From: Butyricicoccus pullicaecorum
GTDB taxonomy: Bacteria; Bacillota; Clostridia; Oscillospirales; Butyricicoccaceae
NCBI GenBank assembly: GCA_018366195.1
Contig: JAGZIN010000016.1
Span: 1 to 61,320 of the forward strand
Length of the DNA stretch: 61,320 nt
Direction: 5' to 3'
Positions 8,132 through 16,917 of the stretch are shown in pieces. The notes beneath the pieces are model-generated. The model saw only the letters and a program-made list of their open reading frames with translations. It was not told the origin of the DNA and did not search any database. Every line of letters starts with the position of its first letter. The stretch's first letter is position 1. The translations under genes and the position numbers were made by a program.

Positions 8132-9397
8132 ATGATGAATCCAACCGAAACAGAGGAAAAGCAGGTCGAACGTGCGGTGCTTGTGGGACTGGCCTGTCAT
8201 AGCTTTTCGGAAGAACAGAATGCGGACGAGGAAACACTTGCCGAACTTGCTGCGTTGACGGAAACCGCAGGCGGAGAGCCTGTTGCAGTGACGCTGCAAA
8301 CACGTCCGGCGCCAGATGCCAGAACCTTTATTGGAGAGGGAAAGGTGGAGGAAGTCCGACTTTTGGCTGAGGAGAACCATGCAGAACTGATTATTTTTGA
8401 TAATGAGCTTTCGCCCTCGCAAATGCGTGTGTTAGAGGAACTGACCCAAAAAACCATTTTAGATCGCTCTGGTCTGATTTTAGATATTTTTGCGCAGCGT
8501 GCACGTACCGGAGAAGGAAAATTACAGGTGGAGTTGGCGCAATATCAGTATATCCTGCCGCGGCTTGCAGGACTGGGGCATGCGATGAGCCGTTTGGGCG
8601 GCGGCATTGGCACAAGAGGACCAGGCGAGAGCAAGCTGGAGTCGGACCGCCGTCACATTCGCCGCAGGATTGATAAGCTGCGTGCCGATTTGGAACAGGT
8701 GCGTCAGGTACGCGCTGTCCAGCGTCGCCAGCGCAAGAAAACCGAGCTGCCGCTTGTGGCAATTGTCGGCTATACCAATGCAGGAAAGTCAACGCTGCTG
8801 AACCTGCTGACTGATGCAGGCATTGAGGCAAATGACCGCCTGTTTGACACGTTAGACCCAACAACCCGCAAAAAAAGAATTTCAGATACACAGGAAATCC
8901 TGTTATCAGACACCGTAGGATTTATCCGAAAGCTGCCGCATCACTTGGTCTCTGCCTTTCAGGCAACTCTTGAGGAACTTGTATATGCAGACTTACTCCT
9001 GCATGTGGTCGATATTTCTGACCCGGGGTGGGAGCTTCATGCACAGACTGTGGACAAGGTCATTGCACAGCTCGGAGCACAGGATATTCCTCGGGTTATG
9101 GTCTATAATAAAGCAGATAAATGTACAGAGCTGCTGCCGGCAGCACGAGATGGTGTGCTGTTTTCTGCAAAGACCGGAGAGGGAACAGACGCTTTGTTGT
9201 CTGCCATCGAGCAGGCGCTGGGGCGCGGAAAGCATGAAATGCGGCTCTGTATCCCATATTGTGAGGGTGCCGCATTGGATATCCTGCACAGAGAAGCACA
9301 GATTTTGTCTCTCGACTATGCAGAAAATGGCACGTTGGTGACAGCCGTTGTAGATGATAAACTCTGCGGAAGATTGCATGGATATCAGGTGGAATGA
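8132..9397 (+). CDS. hflX: Ribosome-associated GTPase HflX
   Basis: 421 residues. A glycine-rich N-terminal HflX domain (GGGIGTRGPGESKLE near 165-180) and a basic helical linker are followed by a GTPase domain with G1 GYTNAGKST, G3 DTVGF and G4 NKAD. HflX proteins split stalled or stressed ribosomes. ATG 8132 is chosen because AAGGAGG (8114-8120) lies 11 bases upstream; an in-frame ATG follows directly. Upstream in-frame codons lack a ribosome site. The stop overlaps yigZ by ATGA. Confidence 0.94.
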   Translation: MMNPTETEEKQVERAVLVGLACHSFSEEQNADEETLAELAALTETAGGEPVAVTLQTRPAPDARTFIGEGKVEEVRLLAEENHAELIIFDNELSPSQMRVLEELTQKTILDRSGLILDIFAQRARTGEGKLQVELAQYQYILPRLAGLGHAMSRLGGGIGTRGPGESKLESDRRHIRRRIDKLRADLEQVRQVRAVQRRQRKKTELPLVAIVGYTNAGKSTLLNLLTDAGIEANDRLFDTLDPTTRKKRISDTQEILLSDTVGFIRKLPHHLVSAFQATLEELVYADLLLHVVDISDPGWELHAQTVDKVIAQLGAQDIPRVMVYNKADKCTELLPAARDGVLFSAKTGEGTDALLSAIEQALGRGKHEMRLCIPYCEGAALDILHREAQILSLDYAENGTLVTAVVDDKLCGRLHGYQVE

Positions 9398-10044
9398 CAA
9401 TGACAGCAGATGAAAAGGATTATCTGATTCCGTTTGAAGCGTATGCAGAGGATAGCTTTGTGGAAAAACGCTCGAAGTTTATTGGACGGCTTTGGCGCGT
9501 AGAAACGCCGGAAGAAGCCACTGCAAAAATCAAGGAAATGCGCGAAACCTATTGGAATGCAACCCATCATTGCTACGCATATATTTTGCGGGAGGGCAAT
9601 TTGATGCGCTATTCAGATGATGGAGAGCCGCAGGGAACCGCTGGTATGCCAATGCTCGATGTCCTGCGGCATGAAGGGCTTGTCAATGTATGCTGTGTGG
9701 TAACACGGTATTTTGGAGGTGTGCTGCTTGGAACAGGCGGTCTGGTGCGCGCTTACACCAAGGGCGTACAGGTTGCAGTTGCAGCCGCAGGCGTGCAGCA
9801 GATGAGTCGTTTTGCAACGCTGCTCATTGCATGCCCTTACAATCTATTGGGCATGGTGCAGCAGATTTTGCCGGAGCATCAATGCTCTGTGGAGGAAATT
9901 GATTATGGAGCAGATGTCACGCTGACGGCGATGCAGCCGATAGGTATGCTGGATTCCCTCAATCAGGCACTTGCGAATGTCACCTCCGGAACGGTTTATG
10001 CCGAGGAAATGGAGGTTTCCTTCCGCGGACGCCGAATCAAGTAG
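9394..10044 (+). CDS. YigZ/IMPACT family protein
   Basis: 216 residues. The N-terminal UPF0029 domain shows KRSKFIG, ATHHCYAY and RYSDDGEPQGTAGMP; a smaller C-terminal ferredoxin-like domain follows from about 140. The bacterial family resembles the eukaryotic translation regulator IMPACT, but its cellular task is unsettled. It is co-translated with hflX through an ATGA overlap, which fits a role near the ribosome (inference). Confidence 0.9.
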   Translation: MTMTADEKDYLIPFEAYAEDSFVEKRSKFIGRLWRVETPEEATAKIKEMRETYWNATHHCYAYILREGNLMRYSDDGEPQGTAGMPMLDVLRHEGLVNVCCVVTRYFGGVLLGTGGLVRAYTKGVQVAVAAAGVQQMSRFATLLIACPYNLLGMVQQILPEHQCSVEEIDYGADVTLTAMQPIGMLDSLNQALANVTSGTVYAEEMEVSFRGRRIK

Positions 10045-10209
10045 AATGAATGTATGATATGCACAAATTGGACGAAAACTTTTGTTGATTCCTACAAAGT
10101 TGTGGTAGGTCAGAAAATTTTCTTAAAAACATAGCATTTTTTTTGCGAAGCATACATATCTATAAGATAGGGGAGATTTTTTGCGGCGATGGCAAGGGAG
10201 GAGATATCC

Positions 10210-11202
10210 ATGACCATACGGGAACAAAGACAGGAGCTGGAGCATACGCTGCTTTGCGACTGGGCAACTTGTGCAGAACGAACAGCGGGCAGACAGATGG
10301 CTGTGGAGCCGTGCAGTGTTCGAACCTGCTTTGCACGGGACCGTGACCGCATCATTCATTCCAAAGCATTTCGCCGGCTGTCCAATAAAACACAGGTATT
10401 TATCTCGCCGGAGGGCGATCACTACCGCACTCGTTTGACCCATACACTGGAGGTTTCGCAGATTGCCCGCACCATTGCGCGTGCGCTGCGGCTCAATGAA
10501 GATTTGGTGGAAGCCATTGCTTTGGGACATGATTTGGGACACACGCCGTTGGGACATGCCGGAGAACGTGCCCTCAATGGAGTCTGCGCAGAGGGCTTTC
10601 GTCACAATGAGCAGAGTGTGCGCGTAGTAAGCCGTATGGAGCCGCTCAACCTGTCCCGTGAAGTGCTCAATGGCATTTTATGTCATACTGGTGCCAAAAA
10701 GGCAGACACACCCGAAGGAAGGCTCATTCATTATGCAGACCGGATTGCCTATGTCAATCATGATTTAGATGATGCAGTTCGTGCAGGACTCTTGCAGGAA
10801 CAGGATATTCCGAAGGAAGTGCGGTCGGTTTTGGGAACAAACCATGGAGCACGCATTGATACCTTGGTACATGCGGTGATTGATTATGGATTATGCCGAA
10901 AAGAGATTGGTATGGACCCTGAGATTGAGCATGCCATGCTCGCCCTGCGGCAGTTTTTATTTGCACGTGTGTATGAGGAGCAGGGGGCAGAACAAAATGC
11001 ACGGGCAGAATGGCTGCTGCAAGCGCTCTATGAATACTATATGATACATTTTGACAGGCTGCCGGATACGTATCAGCGTATGGCGGAGCAAGGAGACCGT
11101 CCGGCGCGTATCGTCTGTGACTATGTAGCATCTATGACAGACCGTTATGCGATTTCCTGCTATGAAGAGATATTTTTACCGCGCAGCTGGAACCGGACTT
11201 GA
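10210..11202 (+). CDS. dgt: dGTP triphosphohydrolase-like HD protein
   Basis: 330 residues of the Dgt type. The HD metal site appears as HTLEV near 80 and GHDLGHTPLGHAGE near 110; KAFRRLSNKTQVF, the family hallmark, precedes it. It would cleave dNTPs to the nucleoside and triphosphate and so affect nucleotide pools. ATG 10210 is chosen over ATG 10189 because AAGGGAGGAGA ends 5 bases ahead of it. It lies directly before dnaG-rpoD, the usual order in Clostridia. Confidence 0.9.
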   Translation: MTIREQRQELEHTLLCDWATCAERTAGRQMAVEPCSVRTCFARDRDRIIHSKAFRRLSNKTQVFISPEGDHYRTRLTHTLEVSQIARTIARALRLNEDLVEAIALGHDLGHTPLGHAGERALNGVCAEGFRHNEQSVRVVSRMEPLNLSREVLNGILCHTGAKKADTPEGRLIHYADRIAYVNHDLDDAVRAGLLQEQDIPKEVRSVLGTNHGARIDTLVHAVIDYGLCRKEIGMDPEIEHAMLALRQFLFARVYEEQGAEQNARAEWLLQALYEYYMIHFDRLPDTYQRMAEQGDRPARIVCDYVASMTDRYAISCYEEIFLPRSWNRT

Positions 11203-11223
11203 TTCCAAAGGAGGGATTGCGAT

Positions 11224-12993
11224 ATGGCAATGGATCATGCTTTTTTGGACGAACTGACTGCACGCAACGATATCGTCGATGTGGTATCGCGCTATGTTGC
11301 GCTCAAGCGTCAGGGTGCAAATTATTTTGGTCTTTGCCCATTTCACAATGAGAAATCCGCATCGTTTTCGGTTTCGCCGGATAAACAGATTTATTACTGC
11401 TTTGGGTGCGGTGCGGGAGGCGGCGTCATAAATTTTGTGATGCGTGCCGAGGGCTTGGAGTTTCGGGACGCGGTACAGTTTTTGGCAGACCGTTCCGGAC
11501 TTCAGGTTCCGCAGAACCGAATGGACGAGGGGGCTGCCCGCCGCAGAGAACGTATGCTGGCACTGCTCAAGGACGCAGGACGATTTTTTTATGATACCTT
11601 GTGGCTGCCGGAATATGCGCCTGTCCAACAGTATTTTGCACGGCGCGGACTGAACCGCAAAACCATGAATCGGTTCGGATTGGGATATGCACCAGATTCT
11701 TTTCATCAAACCATGGACGCGATGCAAAAAAAAGGATATACTAAAGAGGAGCTTGTTGCAGCTGGGCTGGCAGTAAAAAATGAAAAGGGTGCCGTCTATG
11801 ACAAGTTTCGCAATCGTGTCATGTTCCCAATTATTGATGTGCGCGGACAGGTGGTTGCCTTTGGCGGTCGTGTGATGGACGATTCTAAGCCCAAGTATTT
11901 GAACTCTCCGGAAACGATGGTGTTCCACAAGGGACGGAATTTATTTGCGCTGAATTTAGCCAAAAAGACCCAAAAGGATTATTTTATCTTGGCAGAGGGG
12001 TATATGGACGTCATTGCCCTGCATCAGGCGGGATTTGACAGTGCTGTTGCAAGCTTGGGTACGTCGCTGACCGAGGAACAGGCACGCATGATTGCACGAT
12101 ATACCAAAAAAATTGTGATTGCCTACGATGCCGATGGTGCGGGACAAGCTGCCGCCCAACGGGCGATTGATATTTTGAAACGGGCAGATTTACAGGTTCA
12201 TGTCCTTCGAATTCCGGAGGCGAAAGACCCAGATGAATTGATAAAAACCAAAGGAGCAGAGGCGTTCCGGCGGCTGATTGAGCACAGTGAGGGGCACAAT
12301 GCCTATCGCTTGGAACAAATTGCGGGCAGGTTCGATTTGAATGAGGACGAGCAGCGGGTTGCCTTCGTGCAGGAGGCTGCGAAGATGCTCGCTGCCATTG
12401 ATGGAGAGGTCGAGCGTGAGGTCTATGCGGGTCGCGCTGCAAAAATGGCAGGCATTACCCAGCAGGCCATGACCATAGAAGTGCGGCGGGCGCTGAACAT
12501 TCGCCGCAGACAAAAAGCCAATGCAGAGCATCGTGCGGTGAGAGCGGTTACAACCAATGTGCAGCCGCGCGACCGTATGCTGCATTATCCGGACCTTCGG
12601 GCTGGGCGGGCAGAAGAAGGCGTACTGGCACTTTTGTTTACAGAGCCGTCTTTGGTTCCGGAGATTATCAAACGGCTGCGTCCTGCGGATTTTTCCGCAC
12701 CCGTGCTCGCAAAGATTTATACACATGCGCTTACACTGGAGACTCAGGGAATTCCAATTTCAATTTCCGGATTTGAGGGATATTTAGAGGACGGCGAGCT
12801 TGCTCTGCTTTCTGAAATTTTATCCCGTCCGATTACAGCCCTGGAAGGACGACAGCGAGCGCTCAATGATTACATAGAAATTATGGAGGAACGGCGCACC
12901 CAGCGTAAGCTGGAGCAGCCGCAGGAGTCTGGCGGAGAGGACCCAATGATTACCTTTTCCAGAATGAAAGCAGAAAAAATGGGAGGCAAATAA
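11224..12993 (+). CDS. dnaG: DNA primase
   Basis: 589 residues. An N-terminal zinc ribbon (CPFHNEKSASF then CFGCGAGG), the catalytic core with TOPRIM motifs EGYMD (near 258) and DADGAG, and a C-terminal helical domain that contacts the replicative helicase. Synthesises RNA primers for replication. AAAGGAGG lies 9 bases before the ATG. It is 21 bases behind dgt and 3 bases ahead of rpoD. Confidence 0.98.
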   Translation: MAMDHAFLDELTARNDIVDVVSRYVALKRQGANYFGLCPFHNEKSASFSVSPDKQIYYCFGCGAGGGVINFVMRAEGLEFRDAVQFLADRSGLQVPQNRMDEGAARRRERMLALLKDAGRFFYDTLWLPEYAPVQQYFARRGLNRKTMNRFGLGYAPDSFHQTMDAMQKKGYTKEELVAAGLAVKNEKGAVYDKFRNRVMFPIIDVRGQVVAFGGRVMDDSKPKYLNSPETMVFHKGRNLFALNLAKKTQKDYFILAEGYMDVIALHQAGFDSAVASLGTSLTEEQARMIARYTKKIVIAYDADGAGQAAAQRAIDILKRADLQVHVLRIPEAKDPDELIKTKGAEAFRRLIEHSEGHNAYRLEQIAGRFDLNEDEQRVAFVQEAAKMLAAIDGEVEREVYAGRAAKMAGITQQAMTIEVRRALNIRRRQKANAEHRAVRAVTTNVQPRDRMLHYPDLRAGRAEEGVLALLFTEPSLVPEIIKRLRPADFSAPVLAKIYTHALTLETQGIPISISGFEGYLEDGELALLSEILSRPITALEGRQRALNDYIEIMEERRTQRKLEQPQESGGEDPMITFSRMKAEKMGGK

Positions 12994-12996
12994 GAT

Positions 12997-14217
12997 ATGG
13001 CAAGTGCAGAACAGTTGGCGCAGCAGATGCAGGTCGTAAAGGATTTGTTAGCAAAGGGAAAAAAGAACAGTAAGCTGACCCTGAAGGAAATTGCAGATGT
13101 ATTGTCTTCGCTTGAATTGGATACCGATCAGATAGACAAAATCTACGAAATGCTCGAAAATGAGGGCATCGAAATCGAAGGGGCAGGTGTGCTAGATGCC
13201 CCCATTGGTGAGGACGAGGAGTTTGAGGCGACGAGTGTAGAGGAAGTACCGGAGGAAGAGCTGGTTGATACCTCTGCGCTTGCAGAAGGTTTTGCCATTG
13301 ATGACCCCGTTCGTATGTATCTCAAGGAAATCGGTAAGGTGGACTTGCTCTCTCCTGAGGAGGAGGTCGATTTGGCACAGAAGATGCTGGAGGGCAATCA
13401 GGCGGCGGAAAAGCTGGACGCGATGACCCAGCCAGGTGCCGTTGCAGTCAGTGCGGATGAAATTGCAGCTCTCAATAAGGCTGTGAAGGCGGGCGAGCGG
13501 GCAAAAAAGCGTCTGGCAGAAGCCAATCTTCGTCTGGTGGTTTCCATTGCAAAGCGTTATGTAGGACGTGGTATGCTGTTCCTTGACCTGATTCAAGAGG
13601 GAAATCTGGGTCTGATTAAGGCAGTCGAAAAGTTTGACTGCACCAAGGGCTTTAAGTTCTCCACCTATGCGACGTGGTGGATTCGTCAGGCGATTACCCG
13701 TGCCATTGCAGACCAAGCACGTACCATTCGAATTCCTGTCCACATGGTAGAAACCATCAACAAGGTCATTCGTGTATCTCGTCAGCTGCTGCAGGAGTTG
13801 GGGCATGACCCTTCTCCGGAGGAAATTGCAGCAGAAATGAATATGCCGGTTGACCGTGTGCGTGATATTTTGAAAATTGCACAGGAACCGGTTTCTTTGG
13901 AAACGCCAATCGGTGAGGAGGAGGATTCCCATTTGGGAGACTTCATTCCGGACGATGATGCGCCGGAACCGGCAGAAGCCGCTTCCTTTATGCTGCTCAA
14001 AGAGCAGTTGGTTGAGGTGCTGAAGACTTTGACTCCACGTGAGGAAAAGGTGCTTCGTTTGCGCTTTGGCATTGAGGACGGTCACACCCGCACGCTGGAA
14101 GAGGTGGGCAAGGAATTCAATGTCACTCGTGAGCGAATTCGTCAAATCGAAGCAAAGGCGCTGCGTAAGCTGCGCCACCCAAGCCGCTCCAAAAAGCTCA
14201 AGGATTTCCTGAACTAA
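12997..14217 (+). CDS. rpoD: Primary sigma factor (sigma-70/SigA)
   Basis: 406 residues. Region 1.1 is acidic; region 1.2 starts at DDPVRMYLKEIG; region 2 includes RLVVSIAKRYVGRG and FSTYATWWIRQAI for -10 recognition; region 4 ends with the VTRERIRQIEAKALRKLRHP helix-turn-helix for the -35. It directs the housekeeping TTGACA/TATAAT promoters seen across this window. The ribosome site lies inside the end of dnaG. Last gene before a strong terminator. Confidence 0.98.
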   Translation: MASAEQLAQQMQVVKDLLAKGKKNSKLTLKEIADVLSSLELDTDQIDKIYEMLENEGIEIEGAGVLDAPIGEDEEFEATSVEEVPEEELVDTSALAEGFAIDDPVRMYLKEIGKVDLLSPEEEVDLAQKMLEGNQAAEKLDAMTQPGAVAVSADEIAALNKAVKAGERAKKRLAEANLRLVVSIAKRYVGRGMLFLDLIQEGNLGLIKAVEKFDCTKGFKFSTYATWWIRQAITRAIADQARTIRIPVHMVETINKVIRVSRQLLQELGHDPSPEEIAAEMNMPVDRVRDILKIAQEPVSLETPIGEEEDSHLGDFIPDDDAPEPAEAASFMLLKEQLVEVLKTLTPREEKVLRLRFGIEDGHTRTLEEVGKEFNVTRERIRQIEAKALRKLRHPSRSKKLKDFLN

Positions 14218-14233
14218 TCCTCAAAGAGGTATA

Positions 14234-14268
14234 AAATCCACAGCATTTCAAATGCTGTGGATTTTTTT
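14234..14268 (+). terminator. Terminator of dgt-dnaG-rpoD
   Basis: AAATCCACAGCAT pairs with ATGCTGTGGATTT, followed by five more T. Confidence 0.9.
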
Positions 14269-14279
14269 GTTGCCTGCCC

Positions 14280-14308
14280 TTGACAAAGTGCAGGGAGAGA
14301 TGTAAAAT
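14280..14308 (+). promoter_or_regulatory. Promoter of the TetR gene
   Basis: TTGACA (14280-14285), a 17-base spacer and TAAAAT (14303-14308). Confidence 0.7.
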
Positions 14309-14320
14309 GAACATTGTTCA
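14308..14320. promoter_or_regulatory. Probable TetR operator, site 1
   Basis: TGAACATTGTTCA is an inverted repeat (TGAAC/GTTCA) that begins at the last base of the -10 box. A bound repressor would block its own promoter. A related copy lies at 14941-14953. Confidence 0.45.
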
Positions 14321-14340
14321 GATTAAGGAGTGTGAAAGCA

Positions 14341-14898
14341 ATGAAGCCTGTCATTACATCACAGAAAGCCATTCTGGATACTTGCCGGAGTTTGGTTATG
14401 ACACAAGGTCTGTCTGCAATCAATATGCGCTCAGTGGCAAAAGCGTGTGGTGTAGCCGTTGGGTCTTTATACAATTATTTCCCATCGAAAGATGACCTGT
14501 TGCAGGCAACAGTTCGCTCTGTTTGGACGGATATTTTCTGCGTATCAGGGGATTCTATTCCATGCGAATCTTTTTTGGAATATTTGGAATGGATGTTTTC
14601 AAGAATGCAGTGGGCATATACACAGTATCCGGGATTCTTGACCTTGCATGCAATCAGCTTCACAGAGACAAGCCGCATACAGGGACGACGCGAGATGGAG
14701 CAATATTTTGCTCACCTGAAAGCAGGTATGCTGTCAGTGCTGGCACATGATTCCAAGGTTCGTGCAGATGCCTTTGGAGAACGCTTTTCCAGAGAAGAAC
14801 TCGTTGACCTGTCTTTCTCCACGCTGGTTTGGTTGTTTGTGCAGGAAAAATCATCTTGTGATGTATTTTTTGAAGTGATACGGAGAGCAATCTATTGA
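14341..14898 (+). CDS. TetR/AcrR-family regulator
   Basis: 185 residues. The N-terminal helix-turn-helix reads MRSVAKACGVAVGSLYNYFPSKDDLL (about 28-53); the rest is the helical ligand-binding part. AAGGAG lies 10 bases before ATG 14341; an in-frame ATG nine codons upstream has no ribosome site. It precedes three small membrane-protein genes, and similar palindromes precede both units, so it probably represses itself and them. The ligand is unknown. Confidence 0.88.
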   Translation: MKPVITSQKAILDTCRSLVMTQGLSAINMRSVAKACGVAVGSLYNYFPSKDDLLQATVRSVWTDIFCVSGDSIPCESFLEYLEWMFSRMQWAYTQYPGFLTLHAISFTETSRIQGRREMEQYFAHLKAGMLSVLAHDSKVRADAFGERFSREELVDLSFSTLVWLFVQEKSSCDVFFEVIRRAIY

Positions 14899-14900
14899 GA

Positions 14901-14923
14901 TATCCTGTGTCGATACACAGGAT
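14901..14923 (+). terminator. Hairpin behind the TetR gene
   Basis: TCCTGTGT pairs with ACACAGGA over a CGAT loop, followed by a pyrimidine-rich but not pure T tail. It may be a weak terminator that lets some transcription pass into the membrane-protein genes. Confidence 0.4.
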
Positions 14924-14940
14924 TCTCTTTCAAACATAAA

Positions 14941-14953
14941 TGAATGATGTTCA
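14941..14953. promoter_or_regulatory. Probable TetR operator, site 2
   Basis: TGAATGATGTTCA matches site 1 at 10 of 13 positions and keeps the outer TGAA/TTCA arms. Both sites are followed by the same ATTAAGGAG. It lies 18 bases before the membrane-protein start. Confidence 0.4.
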
Positions 14954-14971
14954 ATTAAGGAGGTATTTGAG

Positions 14972-15400
14972 GTGAAAGTAAAAAAACGCACCCTGCTTTT
15001 GCTGGCAGCATTGATCTGGGGCGTTGCAGGATTCAATATTTTGCGTATTGGCATGGTATCCTACGTCGGATATACAGGTGTTTTCAATTTTATCTTGTCC
15101 GCTGTGGTATTTCTGCTGTTCCAGACCTTTGTGTTTGGACCGCTGGTGCGACGCCATACAATACGAATTTTAGGATATCCGGAAGAAAAGCAGTTTTTCC
15201 TAAAGTTTTTCGATTGCAAATCGTTTTTGATTATGGCATTTATGATGACATTCGGAATTGGGCTGCGTGCTTCCGGACTTGCACCGGTACGATTTATTGC
15301 AGTGTTTTATACAGGCTTGGGCGCTGCGCTGTTTGTGGCAGGCTTGTTGTTTGGGAAAAATTATTTGGTGAAAAAATCTGAGAGTGAGGTTATCGGCTGA
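14972..15400 (+). CDS. Small membrane protein, unknown
   Basis: 142 residues with four hydrophobic segments (roughly 7-25, 32-55, 80-98, 105-125) and charged loops. The GTG start at 14972 follows AAGGAGG by 8 bases. It is the first of three overlapping membrane genes, all presumably under the upstream TetR regulator. I recognise no transport or enzyme motif. Confidence 0.75.
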   Translation: MKVKKRTLLLLAALIWGVAGFNILRIGMVSYVGYTGVFNFILSAVVFLLFQTFVFGPLVRRHTIRILGYPEEKQFFLKFFDCKSFLIMAFMMTFGIGLRASGLAPVRFIAVFYTGLGAALFVAGLLFGKNYLVKKSESEVIG

Positions 15401-16074
15401 TGCAAACAATGCAGGCCATTGTGGAAACTACATTTGATGTGGTGTATCTGATTACGGTGATTCTGCTGGGTGTGCGTATGATGCAGCGCAGTAAAGGGAA
15501 CAAACAGTATTATTTATTTGGGGTCATGGCGGTCGTGTTAGGCGTTGGAGATGCGTTCCATTTGGTTCCGCGTGCCGCTGCACTCTGCACAAGTGGTCTG
15601 GAGAGCTTTACAACAGCGCTCGGGATTGGAAAGTTTGTGACCTCAATTACGATGACGATATTCTATATCCTCTTGTATTTTGTTTGGCGCAGACGATATG
15701 CGATTCATGGAAAAGGCGGATTGACGGCTGCAATCTTTGGATTGTCTGCCCTTCGGATTGTTCTGTGTCTATTTCCGCAAAATGCGTGGACAAGTGCACA
15801 GGCACCGCTCTCTTGGGGAATCTATCGAAATATCCCGTTTACCATTTTGGGAATTTTGATGATCTATCTGTTTTATCGGGAGGCACGTGTGCGCAATGAC
15901 AAAGCATTCCGAAATATGTGGCTGACCATTGTGCTGAGCTTCGCATTTTATCTGCCCGTTGTTCTGTTTGCAGACCAAATTCCTGTGATTGGTATGCTGA
16001 TGATTCCGAAAACATGTGCCTATGTTTGGACCGTTTGGATTGGATATCAGGCGATGAAGGAGGAAAATTTATGA
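15400..16074 (+). CDS. Multi-pass membrane protein, unknown
   Basis: 224 residues with about seven hydrophobic segments. The ATG shares one base with the preceding stop (TGATG) and the stop shares four with the next start (ATGA), so all three genes are co-translated. Charged residues sit in short loops. No catalytic motif is visible; with its neighbours it may form a complex or a small regulated membrane module. Confidence 0.75.
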   Translation: MQTMQAIVETTFDVVYLITVILLGVRMMQRSKGNKQYYLFGVMAVVLGVGDAFHLVPRAAALCTSGLESFTTALGIGKFVTSITMTIFYILLYFVWRRRYAIHGKGGLTAAIFGLSALRIVLCLFPQNAWTSAQAPLSWGIYRNIPFTILGILMIYLFYREARVRNDKAFRNMWLTIVLSFAFYLPVVLFADQIPVIGMLMIPKTCAYVWTVWIGYQAMKEENL

Positions 16075-16484
16075 AAAAACTCATTGATACTGCGTTTGGC
16101 TATGCTGCCGCTGCGCTGACCTGTGGTGTGTTCTATCGAGAGTTTACAAAGTATCATGCTTTTACAGGACGCACAACGCTTGGGTTTGCACATGTACATT
16201 TATTGGTGTTGGGAACGCTGCTGCTCCTTTTGTTGGCTGCGTTTGCGCTCCATACAGATTTGACCGCACAACCGCAGTTTCGGCGCTTCTTTGTGTTGTA
16301 TCAAATTGCATTGCCTGCTACGGTTGTGATGCTTTTGGTTCGCGGGGTGCTTCAGGTGCTGGGCACACCGCTTACCCGCGGGTTTGATGCAGCCATTTCT
16401 GGAATTGCAGGAATTGCACATATTTTAATGACAATTTGCTTTGTGCTGCTGTATCTTGCGATGCGCCGCATGAAGAAACAATAG
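16071..16484 (+). CDS. DUF2871-like membrane protein
   Basis: 137 residues with four hydrophobic segments. The start FGYAAAALTCGVFYREFTKY and the TTLGFAHVHLLVLGT segment resemble the DUF2871 family of Firmicutes, whose function is unknown. The conserved His-x-His in the second segment could bind a metal or haem. ATG 16071 overlaps the previous stop, and AAGGAGGA ends 5 bases upstream. Last gene of the TetR-linked unit, before a terminator. Confidence 0.75.
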   Translation: MKKLIDTAFGYAAAALTCGVFYREFTKYHAFTGRTTLGFAHVHLLVLGTLLLLLLAAFALHTDLTAQPQFRRFFVLYQIALPATVVMLLVRGVLQVLGTPLTRGFDAAISGIAGIAHILMTICFVLLYLAMRRMKKQ

Positions 16485-16491
16485 GAACAGG

Positions 16492-16529
16492 AAAATCCAA
16501 GTGTGGAGCATGTCCGCACTTGGATTTTT
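16492..16529 (+). terminator. Terminator of the membrane-protein genes
   Basis: AAAATCCAAGTG pairs with CACTTGGATTTT, followed by T. Confidence 0.85.
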
Positions 16530-16680
16530 GATAGGTGGAGCAAAGCGCGGGGATTTGGAAGCACATGACAGGGAGCTGAAGTGTGTCCATTTTTTTAGAA
16601 AAATGAAATATTTTTGTTGACAAAATGCAGTATGTCCCTTATAATATAATAAGTCGACAAGGAAAGCGGCTGAAAACAAC

Positions 16681-16765
16681 GCGAGTGTGCTGGAACTGGT
16701 AGACAGGCACGTTTGAGGGGCGTGTGTTTCACGACGTATGGGTTCAAGTCCCATCACTCGCACCA
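16681..16765 (+). tRNA. tRNA-Leu (GAG)
   Basis: 85 bases with a 7-bp acceptor stem (GCGAGTG/CACTCGC), discriminator A and encoded CCA. The anticodon GAG (16715-16717) sits in a TTGAGGG loop on a CACGT/GCGTG stem. It has a class II long variable arm and GGTTCAAGTCC T-arm. It reads CUC and CUU. Confidence 0.95.
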
Positions 16766-16783
16766 GATTTTTCATATCACCAC

Positions 16784-16869
16784 GCAGATGTGGCGGAATG
16801 GCAGACGCGCTAGCTTCAGGTGCTAGTGCTCGCAAGGGCGTGTGGGTTCAAGTCCCACCATCTGCACCA
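16784..16869 (+). tRNA. tRNA-Leu (CAG)
   Basis: 86 bases with acceptor GCAGATG/CATCTGC, A and encoded CCA. The anticodon CAG (16817-16819) lies on a CTAGC/GCTAG stem, with a long variable arm. It reads CUG. It lies 18 bases behind tRNA-Leu(GAG) and shares its transcript. Confidence 0.95.
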
Positions 16870-16903
16870 AAAAATCCGAACCAATTTGGTTCGGATTTTT
16901 TTT
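16870..16903. terminator. Terminator of the tRNA-Leu pair
   Basis: AAAATCCGAACCA pairs with TGGTTCGGATTTT, with A-rich and T-rich flanks. It serves the tRNAs and, in reverse, the minus-strand gene ending at 16918. Confidence 0.9.
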
Positions 16904-16917
16904 GTTCCAAATGCTTT

